Below are positions 39,611-48,065 of a stretch of DNA of 64,000 bases, piece by piece. The stretch covers positions 1 to 64,000 of the forward strand of contig JAPUEH010000007.1 in assembly GCA_027492635.1 (NCBI GenBank). Reading direction: 5' to 3'. This stretch comes from Candidatus Saccharimonadota bacterium (lineage in GTDB: Bacteria; Patescibacteriota; Saccharimonadia; Saccharimonadales; Saccharimonadaceae). Below the pieces are notes generated by a model, which saw only the letters and a program-made list of their open reading frames with translations, made no database searches and was not told the origin of the DNA. Within the stretch, counting starts at the first letter, position 1. Every line of letters starts with the position of its first letter. The translations under genes were made by a program, and so were the position numbers.

Positions 39611-39666
39611 CATCAGGCATACTAACCACATGAACAATCTGCTATCAAGAAAACGGAGTATTTGCT

Positions 39667-40287
39667 GTGCTGCATAATTTACTCGACCCGGTGTACTGGC
39701 TGACATTTGGCTATGTTGGGCTTGCCGTGATTGTGTTTGCCGAATCGGGGTTACTAGCTGGTTTTTTCTTGCCGGGTGATACACTACTGATTACTGCTGG
39801 CATACTTGCGTCGCAAGGACATCTCAATATCTTTCTGACGCTAGTGATCGTTGTTGTCGCGGCAATCGTTGGTGATAGCGTCGGCTATTTTATCGGCTCA
39901 AAAGTTGGACCGAAACTGTTTACGCGACCGGACTCACGCTTTTTCTCGCAAAAGAACCTGCACGAAGCCCATGCGTTCTTTGAAAAGTACGGTGCGCAGT
40001 CGATTATCTTTGCGCGGTTTGTGCCGATCGTGCGTACGTTCATACCGACAATCGCTGGTGTGAGCAAACTGTCATACAAAAAGTTCCTGACCTATAACGT
40101 GCTTGGCGGTACGCTGTGGGGCTTGGTGGTGACACTGCTTGGCTATACGCTTGGCCGTATCATTCCGAATATGGATCACTATATTTTGCCAGTTGTGATT
40201 GTCGTTATGGTCGTGTCCTTTATTCCAGCCGTCGTCCATTTGCAAAAACGCAAACACGCAAAGACAACGGAGGTGACTAATGATTGA
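39667..40287 (+). CDS. DedA-family membrane protein
   Basis: 206 aa with the DedA/VTT pattern: FAESGLLAGFFLPGDTLL (about 24-41), GDSVGYFIGSKVG (re-entrant loop) and FARFVPIVRTFIPTIAGVSK (about 116-135). Members move lipids such as undecaprenyl phosphate or phospholipids across the membrane and depend on proton-motive force. The start is GTG 39667 with CGGAG upstream. It overlaps the PAP2 phosphatase gene by 8 bp, and together they could recycle undecaprenyl phosphate. Confidence 0.92.
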   Translation: MLHNLLDPVYWLTFGYVGLAVIVFAESGLLAGFFLPGDTLLITAGILASQGHLNIFLTLVIVVVAAIVGDSVGYFIGSKVGPKLFTRPDSRFFSQKNLHEAHAFFEKYGAQSIIFARFVPIVRTFIPTIAGVSKLSYKKFLTYNVLGGTLWGLVVTLLGYTLGRIIPNMDHYILPVVIVVMVVSFIPAVVHLQKRKHAKTTEVTND

Positions 40288-40780
40288 TGGGCTGATCGTT
40301 TTTGTAGCGCAGTATCTCTTTTTTGTGCTGCCACTCCTCGCTGCGATCATCTTTTTTCGCTTGCCAAGCGGTGAGCGCAAAAAGTATTTCATATCACTAG
40401 CGATCGGTGGCATCTGCGCGTTTATCCTCGCCAAGCTTGCGGGGCTAGTAATTACCGACCCACGCCCATTTGTGAGTGAGCATCTTGTGCCACTGTTTTC
40501 GCACGCACCGGACAACGGCTTTCCATCAGATCATACGACGTTTGGTACGACGCTGGCGTTCATCAGCTTTTTCTATGCTCGTAAGTGGGGGCTAGTGATG
40601 ATTCCAGTAGCTATTCTGATCGGTGCTGCCCGCGTATTTGCTCATGTCCATCACTGGTCTGACATTCTTGGTGGTATTGCCGTCGGGCTGATTGCTGCAA
40701 CGATAGCCGTATCTCTCACTATCATAGTAGCCAAAAATCTGTCTCGACGACACAATGGAGGAGAAGTTCATGCCTTATAG
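40280..40780 (+). CDS. PAP2-family membrane phosphatase
   Basis: 166 aa with five or six helices and the three phosphatase motifs: KLAGLVITDPRPF (motif 1), FPSDHTTF (motif 2, catalytic His) and ARVFAHVHHWSDILGG (motif 3). It probably removes phosphate from undecaprenyl pyrophosphate or another lipid phosphate on the outer membrane face. Coupled to dedA by overlap. Confidence 0.9.
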   Translation: MIDGLIVFVAQYLFFVLPLLAAIIFFRLPSGERKKYFISLAIGGICAFILAKLAGLVITDPRPFVSEHLVPLFSHAPDNGFPSDHTTFGTTLAFISFFYARKWGLVMIPVAILIGAARVFAHVHHWSDILGGIAVGLIAATIAVSLTIIVAKNLSRRHNGGEVHAL

Positions 40781-40831
40781 CGCAGGTACCTCATCATGTT
40801 ATCATATTCACGCTGCTACAATGAAATGTAT

Positions 40832-41629
40832 ATGGCTGTAGAGCATCACCGTACCGCTCATCGCGTTGCCTGGCAAACTGTCACGAAAGTACCGCAGATC
40901 GCGGCGATCTTTTGGGTAGTCAAACTGCTCACAACTGCGCTTGGCGAGGCTGCCGCAGATTATTCGGTGCTAGTTATCAATCCGTATGTTGCCGTGATTG
41001 GTGGCTTTTTGTTGCTACTGGTAGCACTGACACTTCAGTTCAGGGCGAAAGAATATAAACCGGCGACTTACTGGTTTGCCGTCGCTATGGTAGCGGTATT
41101 TGGCACGATGGCGGCCGACGTACTACATATTCAATTTGGGGTATCGTACCTCGCTTCGACGATCTTTTTTGCAGTGAGTATGCTCGTGATGTTCGGATTG
41201 TGGTACAAGGTTGAGGGAACGCTCTCAATCCATAGTATTCATACCCCACGCCGCGAGGCATTCTACTGGCTAACGATCATGGCAACCTTTGCGCTCGGTA
41301 CGGCTGCTGGTGATATGACGGCGATGACGCTCAACCTTGGCTACTTCGATTCTATCCTCCTGTTCGGTGTGCTGATCGCTATTCCGGCGGTCGCATACTG
41401 GCTATTCAATGCTAACGCTATCCTCACATTTTGGTGCGCCTATGTGCTAACACGGCCACTTGGCGCATCGGTGGCTGATTGGCTCGGCAAGCCGCATAGC
41501 ATCGGTGGTATGGGCTACGGTGATGGTCTAGTGACATTGGTACTGACGACCCTGCTTGTCATCGCGGTCGGCTATTTGGCGGTGTCGCACGGAGATAGCC
41601 AGCGACGCATAGCAAGTAAATCGCACTAG
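40832..41629 (+). CDS. COG4705-like membrane protein with internal repeats
   Basis: 265 aa from ATG 40832. About eight helices, with a repeated TTALGEAAADY / GTMAADV / GTAAGDMTAM / RPLGASVADW pattern, so the fold is built from four similar units each with a conserved small-residue/Asp motif. This matches the uncharacterised COG4705 family. TACAAT (40817-40822) ends 9 nt before the ATG (leaderless). In-frame starts at 40796 and 40826 are less likely. Confidence 0.78.
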   Translation: MAVEHHRTAHRVAWQTVTKVPQIAAIFWVVKLLTTALGEAAADYSVLVINPYVAVIGGFLLLLVALTLQFRAKEYKPATYWFAVAMVAVFGTMAADVLHIQFGVSYLASTIFFAVSMLVMFGLWYKVEGTLSIHSIHTPRREAFYWLTIMATFALGTAAGDMTAMTLNLGYFDSILLFGVLIAIPAVAYWLFNANAILTFWCAYVLTRPLGASVADWLGKPHSIGGMGYGDGLVTLVLTTLLVIAVGYLAVSHGDSQRRIASKSH

Positions 41630-41676
41630 CATTTCTCACGCTGGTCTCATATATAGATGACTATACTCGGCAGTAG

Positions 41677-42414
41677 ATGAAAGCTATTGCCATCGAAACC
41701 CACGATCTCAGCCTTGTATACGGGGCTAAGCCTGCCGTCAAAAGTCTCAACCTCACCGTAAAGACTGGCGAGATATTCGGCTTGCTCGGACATAATGGTG
41801 CGGGTAAAACAACCACCGTGAGTCTCCTCACGACATTACTGACACCGACCAGCGGCACGGCGTCGGTGCTTGGGCATGACATCGTAAAGCAATCACGCGC
41901 TGTCCAGCAGTCAATCGGCTACTTGCCCGAGAACGTCCAGTTTTACGACAATATGACGCTCTATGAAAATCTTGAGTATTTCGGCAAGTTATCGGGCTTG
42001 AAAAACCCGCGTAAACGCATCGCTGAGGTACTTGAACTGCTTGATTTCACCGGACACGATAACGAACGACTGGCAACATTCAGTAAGGGTATGCGCCAGC
42101 GCGTCGGTATCGCACAGGCGATCTTGCATAAGCCAAAGTTATTATTCCTCGACGAGCCGACATCCGGCCTCGACCCGCAAGGTGTCAAAAGCTTGCGTGA
42201 TCTTATTTTGAAGCTCAATAAGGAGCTTGGCATCACCATTTTTATGAATACACACTTACTATCAGAGGTGACGCAGACCTGTACGAGTATCGGTATTTTG
42301 AGATCGGGTGTGCTGATTTACCAGAACTCGCTGGCTGATACGCTCAAACGATTTGCAGGCAACGGGTCGCTTGAAGATATCTACCTACAAATCGACACGA
42401 CGACGGAGCGGTAA
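41677..42414 (+). CDS. ABC transporter ATP-binding protein (ABC-2 exporter)
   Basis: 245 aa. Walker A GHNGAGKTTT (about 39-48), Q-loop region YLPENVQFYD, signature FSKGMRQRVGIAQ (LSGGQ variant), Walker B LLFLDEPTSGLD and switch His in NTHLLSE. It powers the two permeases that follow. The set resembles NosF/NosY-type ABC-2 systems. TATACT (41662-41667) ends 9 nt before the ATG, giving a leaderless operon start. Confidence 0.94.
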   Translation: MKAIAIETHDLSLVYGAKPAVKSLNLTVKTGEIFGLLGHNGAGKTTTVSLLTTLLTPTSGTASVLGHDIVKQSRAVQQSIGYLPENVQFYDNMTLYENLEYFGKLSGLKNPRKRIAEVLELLDFTGHDNERLATFSKGMRQRVGIAQAILHKPKLLFLDEPTSGLDPQGVKSLRDLILKLNKELGITIFMNTHLLSEVTQTCTSIGILRSGVLIYQNSLADTLKRFAGNGSLEDIYLQIDTTTER

Positions 42415-42416
42415 CG

Positions 42417-43313
42417 ATGTTCGCGGCGACGATACGACACGAGATAAAAGCAGCCAGGCGGGAGCGGCTACCGCAACTTATCTTGATCGTATTTCTGTTC
42501 ATGGTCGCAGCCGCTAGTTTTATCGGCTGGCTGACGCATGAAACGGTTACGAGTGTTTACAATGAAGCCTTGCGCCAAGGCGCGACGACCCAGCCAAATC
42601 CGTTTCTCCAAATCCCGCAGCTCGACCCGGTAAAAAATGTCGTTATCTATATGGCGCTGATCGGGGCGTTGTTCGCGGTACTGATCGGGGTACGTTCCAG
42701 TGTGCGTGACCGAAAATCACGCGTGCTTGACTTGGTATTTAGTCGGCCAGTAAGTAAACGGCAATATGTCGCGGCTCGCTTTATTGGCATGGCGATCTGG
42801 TTGGGGGTAATTACGGTTATTGCTGCGGTACTGACATGGCTTAGTCTATGGATTGTCCAAGGTCACGCTACCTCTCTCGGGAATACCGGACGACTTCTGG
42901 CATTTTTTGCCTTGAGCTGGCTGTTTCTGTTGCCGTTTATGGCACTTGGCATGATGAGCGGTATGCGTGCCAAGGGCGAGACGACGGCGCTGCTCGTGCC
43001 AATTCTGGTGTGGGCGCTTGTGACCTTTGTTGTGCCGCAGTTTGGCACTGCCGAAGAACCGATCTCGTTTCTCAACCCTGTACCGGCACAACCCGCCTCT
43101 GAGGGTGCTTTCTTTCAAATAAACCACCAAGTGCTTCAACCGTTTTCGTTTACCGATCACTACAAAGAATTGAGCGCGGCATCACTCCATTTTACCGACG
43201 ATCACGACACTACAAGACAAATGCTTGAGTTTGCATTGATCGTTGGCGTGACAGTCGTACCGTTGCTTGTCTGTGCGCCGCAACTGATGCGCAAGGGAGA
43301 ACTCTATGAGTAG
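42417..43313 (+). CDS. ABC-2 permease, subunit 1
   Basis: 298 aa, six helices with a large extracytoplasmic loop between helices 1 and 2 (about 40-75). The coupling segment RDRKSRVLDLVFSRPVSKRQYVAARF is typical of NosY-like ABC-2 permeases. It starts 2 bp after the ATPase stop and overlaps the next permease by 8 bp. Confidence 0.88.
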   Translation: MFAATIRHEIKAARRERLPQLILIVFLFMVAAASFIGWLTHETVTSVYNEALRQGATTQPNPFLQIPQLDPVKNVVIYMALIGALFAVLIGVRSSVRDRKSRVLDLVFSRPVSKRQYVAARFIGMAIWLGVITVIAAVLTWLSLWIVQGHATSLGNTGRLLAFFALSWLFLLPFMALGMMSGMRAKGETTALLVPILVWALVTFVVPQFGTAEEPISFLNPVPAQPASEGAFFQINHQVLQPFSFTDHYKELSAASLHFTDDHDTTRQMLEFALIVGVTVVPLLVCAPQLMRKGELYE

Positions 43314-44289
43314 TATGGCATGGTGGGTTATCGGCAAAAAGGACTTGCGTGATATGCGCCGCAGCGGGCTATTTGTGGCGCTGCTGGCTGGGTTGTGCGC
43401 CCTGATCTTAGCCTCGATTGTCGTGTCGGCAGTTGCGTTTCATGCGCAGGTGGCAGATTACCAGCACTATCTTGACGCGCTCAAACAGGCCGGTAGCACC
43501 GCGACGCCCGCCAATGCGCCAGAGTTTTACCCGCTACAACAGTTGATCGGCGGCATCGAATACCTTGAGATTATCGGTGCGCTGCTGGCTATCGTGATCG
43601 GTTATGGGATTATCACCAAGGAAAAATCGAGGGGTACACTTTTGCTCCTCTTGAGCCGTCCGCTACGCAGTAAAGATATTGCGATCGGTAAGCTGACCGC
43701 ATTGGCGATTACGTGGGCAGTCTTTAGTTGTTGTATCGGGTTTGGCATGGTGGCTATCTTGCTGTTGATCGGCGGTGCGCATATCTCAGGGATTGATTAT
43801 GTTCGCATCATTGAAACTGCCGCACTCGCAGCTGTCTACTTGTTCTTTTGGAGCGCGGTAGGGCTGGGGTTGGCAGCATGGGCAAAGCAACCATCGACCG
43901 CCCTGATCGTCGGGTTGATGTTGTGGTTGGTCGTCGTGCTAGTTTTGCCGCAAATTGGCGACACGATGGATCCGGATAACCAAGTGCCAGGCGGTTTATT
44001 CAACAGTTTGCAAATCGCTCGACCGCAGCAGCACGACATCATGGCACATTTTAGCGGCTATGAGAACGGGCGCAACTATGTCGAAAGTGCCTCTGTCGAA
44101 AAGCATTTTGAGCGGTCAACGTTCGGGTTTACCGGCATCAAACCAATCTATAATCAGCAATCGCTCGGGTATGTCTTCGCGCACCTGTGGGGCAATATCG
44201 TGACGGTGTGTGCATGGGCGCTTGGCGGCACGCTCTGGGCGATCTGGCAATGTAATAAGAAACGACTACTTAGAAAGGAGTCAATATGA
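43306..44289 (+). CDS. ABC-2 permease, subunit 2
   Basis: 327 aa, six helices plus an extracytoplasmic loop (about 40-75) and another late loop. The segment KEKSRGTLLLLLSRPLRSKDIAIGKL is the same coupling helix as in subunit 1. The two permeases probably form a heterodimer with a homodimeric ATPase. The GGGAG before ATG 43306 supports the start. It overlaps the next gene by 4 bp. Confidence 0.88.
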   Translation: MSSMAWWVIGKKDLRDMRRSGLFVALLAGLCALILASIVVSAVAFHAQVADYQHYLDALKQAGSTATPANAPEFYPLQQLIGGIEYLEIIGALLAIVIGYGIITKEKSRGTLLLLLSRPLRSKDIAIGKLTALAITWAVFSCCIGFGMVAILLLIGGAHISGIDYVRIIETAALAAVYLFFWSAVGLGLAAWAKQPSTALIVGLMLWLVVVLVLPQIGDTMDPDNQVPGGLFNSLQIARPQQHDIMAHFSGYENGRNYVESASVEKHFERSTFGFTGIKPIYNQQSLGYVFAHLWGNIVTVCAWALGGTLWAIWQCNKKRLLRKESI

Positions 44290-44867
44290 AAAAGAACACT
44301 ATAGGCATCATTATCGGGGCGGTTATCGTCGTAGGCGGAGGCGCAGCGTACCTCTACTACACGAATAGTGGTAGTAATCCGTCGCAAACAAACACCACGA
44401 ACACAACATCTCAGAATCAAACACCGACAGTTTTGCCGGTAAAAGATAATCCGATTAAAAACACCTCAACACAGGCCGGTTTGACCATTACTAATGCGCA
44501 GGTTGAAAACAATACCGACCCAGCGACAGGCGCGGCAGTTAATGATCGCATCCAGTTTACGATTCAAAATAGCAGCAGCCAGCCAGCGCAAAACCTTGAA
44601 GCCTACTACACCATGACCGACGCCAAGACGAAACAAAGTGAAAGCTACTACCAAAAACTTGATGGCGTGACAATCGAACCTGGCAAGAGTATGACCGTCT
44701 TCTTTGATAACGGCACGGGTACTGGTCACTACCCAGACAACAAGTACAGTATTTACCATACCTCACAAAACGCGGTAGACTTTTCAATCGAAGTCAGCGC
44801 GACCGGTCTGAAGCCAGCAACTGCTCAAGCACAAAAAGGTAGCGGCTCTGGCGATACGAAAGACTAG
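44286..44867 (+). CDS. Membrane-anchored beta-rich protein of the ABC operon
   Basis: 193 aa. An N-terminal membrane helix (about 6-27), an Asn/Thr/Gln-rich linker (about 28-55) and a beta-sandwich-like domain (about 60-165, LTITNAQVEN, RIQFTIQNSSS). There is no lipobox cysteine, so it is anchored by the helix. AGAAAGGAG before ATG and overlap with the permease gene show it belongs to the exporter, perhaps as a substrate-delivery or receptor part (inference). Confidence 0.7.
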   Translation: MKKNTIGIIIGAVIVVGGGAAYLYYTNSGSNPSQTNTTNTTSQNQTPTVLPVKDNPIKNTSTQAGLTITNAQVENNTDPATGAAVNDRIQFTIQNSSSQPAQNLEAYYTMTDAKTKQSESYYQKLDGVTIEPGKSMTVFFDNGTGTGHYPDNKYSIYHTSQNAVDFSIEVSATGLKPATAQAQKGSGSGDTKD

Positions 44868-45006
44868 CACGCTATGCCAAAAAAAGGTGGGAATTAAAAT
44901 CACCATGAATCAACAATTCTACTCAAACGCAAGATAAAAAAGCGAAAAGCAACCAAAGTTCTTGGCGACTAAAACCAGCCACACTACTTTTTGCTATAAT
45001 CAAGAT

Positions 45007-45234
45007 ATGGCAACAGATGATAAGCCAAACGAAGAAGAAATCAAAGCTCTCGAAGCTCAAATTAAACACGACCAAGAAAAGCCGGTAGCCGAGCACGAGC
45101 GACGTGTACGGATTGGCGGCACTTTTGATGATGCAGTGAAGACAATGGCCAAAACACCACCTATGACCAACGATGAAGTAGCAAAGTGGGTCAAAGACCA
45201 GCGTAAGGAGATTGAGGATTTAGAAAATCATTAG
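45007..45234 (+). CDS. Small charged soluble protein, last cargo gene
   Basis: 75 aa, highly charged and helical, no membrane part or cysteine. TATAAT (44995-45000) ends 6 nt before ATG 45007, an ideal leaderless start. The frame extending to 44962 is therefore not used. It lies just inside the right terminal repeat. No family recognised. It might be an accessory of the transposon. Confidence 0.6.
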   Translation: MATDDKPNEEEIKALEAQIKHDQEKPVAEHERRVRIGGTFDDAVKTMAKTPPMTNDEVAKWVKDQRKEIEDLENH

Positions 45235-45270
45235 ATAATTTCTTTTTAGAGAATCTCACCTCTGTATAAT

Positions 45271-45296
45271 TTGGTAATGTCAAGTATATAATTGCC
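45271..45296 (-). repeat. Right terminal inverted repeat
   Basis: Inverted copy of 30877-30902 with one difference (TTGACA here, TTGACG at the left end). It also contains TATAAT directed outwards, which might act on neighbours. Confidence 0.93.
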
Positions 45297-45304
45297 ATTT
45301 ATAA
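45297..45304. repeat. Target site duplication, right copy
   Basis: ATTTATAA, identical to 30869-30876. Confidence 0.93.
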
Positions 45305-45309
45305 TATAA

Positions 45310-45315
45310 AAGTCA
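45310..45315 (-). promoter_or_regulatory. Severed -35 box of the MazG-like gene
   Basis: TTGACT on the minus strand, 5 bp beyond the right target duplication. In the empty site it stands 17 nt before the TATAAT that now lies at 30860-30865. Confidence 0.7.
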
Positions 45316-45430
45316 ACCGTTAATAGTTAACTGAAACACTCTCTTTCAGCAAATTCTCAAAAACATCCGTTATAGTCTATACATGCTACAGAAGTAGCAA
45401 TTCATCTCCACCTACATACCCACCAAATAT

Positions 45431-45450
45431 GACCACCGCCCCTGGTGGTC
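45431..45450 (-). terminator. Hairpin after the YggT-like gene
   Basis: GACCACC/GGTGGTC, 7-bp stem and 6-nt loop, 18 nt downstream of the minus-strand stop and followed on that strand by ATATTT. A modest terminator. Confidence 0.55.
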
Positions 45451-45467
45451 GTTTGGGTTCCCGAGGA

Positions 45468-45821
45468 TTAGCGAGTAAGGTTAACAAGCTTGGTGAGGCC
45501 CACGGCGATGAGCCAGTAGACGATGACGGCTACAATACTGCTGGTGTCGACGTAGAAGCGTGTGTAATCTGGCTGCTCAAATATACCATAAAACGGTACA
45601 ACAAATATTCCGCTTACGGCATAGACAAATGCTACAAATGGCGTCTCTGGGTTGGCACTAAGCATCAATAGAACGATTCGTAGGGCTAGTACAGCTGTGA
45701 TAACACCAAAAAGATACCAGATGGCACGTGTGAGAATTACTCGATTGGTTTTGACGACAGGTTTTCTGGGTTTGTAGCCGCCGCGCGGGTCTGGTGTGGA
45801 GGTTTCTGTGGGTGTGTTCAT
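45468..45821 (-). CDS. YggT-like small membrane protein
   Basis: 117 aa from ATG 45821. A Pro/Thr-rich cytoplasmic start, then helices at about 32-52, 62-80 and 92-112. The ALRIVLLMLSANPETPFVAFVYAVSG segment resembles the YggT family. An extended TGATACGCT box ends 10 nt before the ATG. Before the transposon inserted, this gene lay directly upstream of the MazG-like gene on the same strand. Confidence 0.65.
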   Translation of the reverse strand: MNTPTETSTPDPRGGYKPRKPVVKTNRVILTRAIWYLFGVITAVLALRIVLLMLSANPETPFVAFVYAVSGIFVVPFYGIFEQPDYTRFYVDTSSIVAVIVYWLIAVGLTKLVNLTR

Positions 45822-45909
45822 AGTTAGCATTAGCGTATCATAGACTGTGTTTTTTGTCAGGAGTCTGTATAGTAGATGTATAACAATAAGCAGTATTGGT
45901 GAGGGATGT

Positions 45910-46353
45910 ATGGTTAAAACGCGTAAATCACAAGAGCAACACGAGTTTATTATCTATGGGTTTGTGGTGACAGTAGTTGCGGCGTGGATTGCGCATCTAG
46001 TGCCTTCGATTGTAGCTATTTTTCGACAGATATCGACCAATCCAAATCTTAGCGCGTATTATACGACGCTTCTCTATGATCTGTTTTTGCCGTTGGTTGT
46101 GTTTGGGGTACTTCTTGTCTATAGACGAGGTAAAGAGGGCATACCTCTTTTGGTAGAGAATGTATTCCTGACACTGATCGTGTGGCTGGTGGCAACGAGT
46201 GTCTGGGCTATAAGCCAGTCTATACTTGGATTAACACAGGTTGCACTCAAAGGTGATTTGGGTTGGTGGTATCTGACGATAGTGACATGTGTGGTATCTG
46301 TGGCGGCTGCAGCTGCGGTACTAGGCTATGCACGCAAACTCGGTAAGTGGTAA
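45910..46353 (+). CDS. Four-helix membrane protein, unknown
   Basis: 147 aa from ATG 45910 (GAGGG just upstream). Helices at about 15-35, 55-75, 88-108 and 122-141. No motif recognised. The open frame back to 45847 includes an AT-rich region that looks like promoter rather than coding sequence. Confidence 0.6.
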   Translation: MVKTRKSQEQHEFIIYGFVVTVVAAWIAHLVPSIVAIFRQISTNPNLSAYYTTLLYDLFLPLVVFGVLLVYRRGKEGIPLLVENVFLTLIVWLVATSVWAISQSILGLTQVALKGDLGWWYLTIVTCVVSVAAAAAVLGYARKLGKW

Positions 46354-46523
46354 AATAGAATAAGATAGCATCACGATACACACTGGCTCGCACCCGAGTG
46401 AAGCGTCCCTCTGGTAGCAAATATCATTCATCGTCTTCGGATTTTTGGCTAAGAACGGGCAAAAAAGACGGGCGAAATCTGCACCAATCGTTCTCTAAAA
46501 CTATAATTTGGAGATTGCTACTT

Positions 46524-46787
46524 ATGAATGATGAACTTTTTTTGAACGAGCGTGTCGAGGTTGTGGCGACGTTTGCCACGGGCCTTAATCCTTGTTATCC
46601 ACACAAGTTTCGACGAGCCAACGGGCGTGTCGTCACTATCGCAGAGATTGGGTTGCGACACCCTACGACTGCTGGTAAACGTACGGTGCACGTGTTTGAT
46701 GTGACAGACGGTGGGGCGGATTATCGGCTGGAATTTGACAGCGAGCGATTGACATGGCATCTGACACGCGAAGGAGACAGAATGTGA
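46524..46787 (+). CDS. Small partner protein of the Y-family polymerase
   Basis: 87 aa from ATG 46524 (GGAG at about 46510). Beta-rich: NERVEVVATF, FRRANGRVVTIAEIG, TVHVFDVTDGG, YRLEFDSERLTWHL. The pattern recalls the small DUF6504-type proteins encoded beside DinB-like polymerases in Actinobacteria, but the match is by eye. The last codon ATG and stop TGA overlap the polymerase GTG start (ATGTGA). Tight coupling supports joint function in translesion synthesis. Confidence 0.62.
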   Translation: MNDELFLNERVEVVATFATGLNPCYPHKFRRANGRVVTIAEIGLRHPTTAGKRTVHVFDVTDGGADYRLEFDSERLTWHLTREGDRM

Positions 46788-48061
46788 GATTGCGGGAAGA
46801 TTACAACACGGAAACGCCGCTTGTGATGCATATAGACCTCAATAGTTGTTTTGCGACAGTGGAGCAACAGGCGCGGCCAATGCTACGCGGGCGACCGGTC
46901 GCAATTGTCAATCGGTGTACCGAACATACGATGATTGTAACGGCAAGCTATGAGGCTAAGGCGGCTGGCGTGACACTTGGCATGAAGCTGCGCGACGCAA
47001 AAAAGCTTTGTCCTGAACTTGTCGGGCTAGAAAGTGATCCGCCTAAATATCGCTATGTGTACCACAAGATGATGGGTATCATGCGCGACTATTCGGCGCA
47101 CGTGCGTATGAAAAGCATCGACGAAGGGGTGATAGATTTCACACAGGCACCGCGAGCGATTCGTGAGCGTGGGTTGGAGGTGATTGGGCATGAAATCAAG
47201 CAACGGCTACGCGACGAAATTGGCTGCGCAATGAGATGTAATATAGGAATAGCCACCAATCGGTTTCTTGCCAAGACGGCGGCGAGTTTGCATAAGCCGG
47301 ATGGGATGGATGTGATTACAGCAGGAAATCTGCGCGAGATATATGCAGGCTTGAAGCTGACCGATTTGACAGGAATTGCGTATCGCAACGAAGCGCGGCT
47401 GGGTGCTGTGGGGATTTATACACCTCTAGGGTTCCTTGACGCCGATGCACGGCTATTAAGGACGATGGTATTTAAGAGTATCAATGGCGACCACTGGCAT
47501 CAGCGGTTGCGCGGCTGGGAAGTCGATAAAGTGGACTATGATCTTAAAACGGTCGGGCGGCAGTTTGTGCTGGATGGCTACGATTTGCCGCATGAGCAGA
47601 TTATGAAACGACTCCATCATTTGTGCGAGGCGACGGGTAAAAAACTACGTTCGCAGCACAGGGTGGCTAGAGGCGTACTTGTGTGGGCGACGACACACGC
47701 CGCCAAAAAACGTCAAGGTGGCTGGGAAGAACGGCGTGGTGCAAGCTACTGGCACACTCGTCATATGGCGACTGCACCTTTTTTCTCAGATCAAGCTATA
47801 TATGCGCAGGCGCGCCAGTTATTTGCGCAGGCTCCGCCACTCCTTCGAACTATCGGCGTGACGCTTTATGAGCTGGAGGATGGAGTAGATTCACAACTCA
47901 GTCTTTTTGGTGATGAGCTTGCCCGCGAGAAACATATCGCGAGCGCGATTGATGAAATTAACGGTCGCTATGGTAGGCATGTGATTCATAGTGCCGATAC
48001 GCTCGGTATGTATCAGACGATTGACGAGAAGATTCCTTTTGGGAGCACCAGATATTTGTAA
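46784..48061 (+). CDS. Y-family DNA polymerase (DinB/ImuB-like)
   Basis: 425 aa from GTG 46784 (AAGGAGA upstream). Palm motifs are intact: MHIDLNSCFATVE (first catalytic Asp, steric-gate region), YEAKAAGV (fingers) and SIDEGVID (Ser-Asp-Glu variant with the second acidic pair). The helix-hairpin-helix region and little-finger domain follow, and QLSLFG near the end is a beta-clamp-binding peptide. An error-prone translesion polymerase, probably catalytically active. Confidence 0.9.
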   Translation: MRLREDYNTETPLVMHIDLNSCFATVEQQARPMLRGRPVAIVNRCTEHTMIVTASYEAKAAGVTLGMKLRDAKKLCPELVGLESDPPKYRYVYHKMMGIMRDYSAHVRMKSIDEGVIDFTQAPRAIRERGLEVIGHEIKQRLRDEIGCAMRCNIGIATNRFLAKTAASLHKPDGMDVITAGNLREIYAGLKLTDLTGIAYRNEARLGAVGIYTPLGFLDADARLLRTMVFKSINGDHWHQRLRGWEVDKVDYDLKTVGRQFVLDGYDLPHEQIMKRLHHLCEATGKKLRSQHRVARGVLVWATTHAAKKRQGGWEERRGASYWHTRHMATAPFFSDQAIYAQARQLFAQAPPLLRTIGVTLYELEDGVDSQLSLFGDELAREKHIASAIDEINGRYGRHVIHSADTLGMYQTIDEKIPFGSTRYL

Positions 48062-48065
48062 GTAT

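Larger units (their letters stand above)
30877..45296 (+). mobile_element. 14.4-kb IS1595-family cargo transposon
   Basis: The element is 14,420 bp. Its ends are inverted repeats of 26 bp (30877-30902 and 45271-45296) with one mismatch, both starting GGCAATTATATACTTGAC from outside, and it is flanked by the perfect direct duplication ATTTATAA. An ISXO2/IS1595-type transposase lies 22 bp inside the left repeat. Cargo: a replication-relaxation-like protein, two two-component systems around a flavin electron-transfer cluster, a VIT-transporter remnant, DedA, PAP2 phosphatase, a COG4705-like membrane protein, an ABC-2 exporter operon and a small acidic protein. Intact ends and an identical target duplication suggest a recent insertion. 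Confidence 0.93.

Noticed and set aside
44868-45006. Riboswitch or small RNA in the gap before the last cargo gene
   Set aside because: AT-rich, with only weak pairing. Only the TATAAT of the following gene could be supported.
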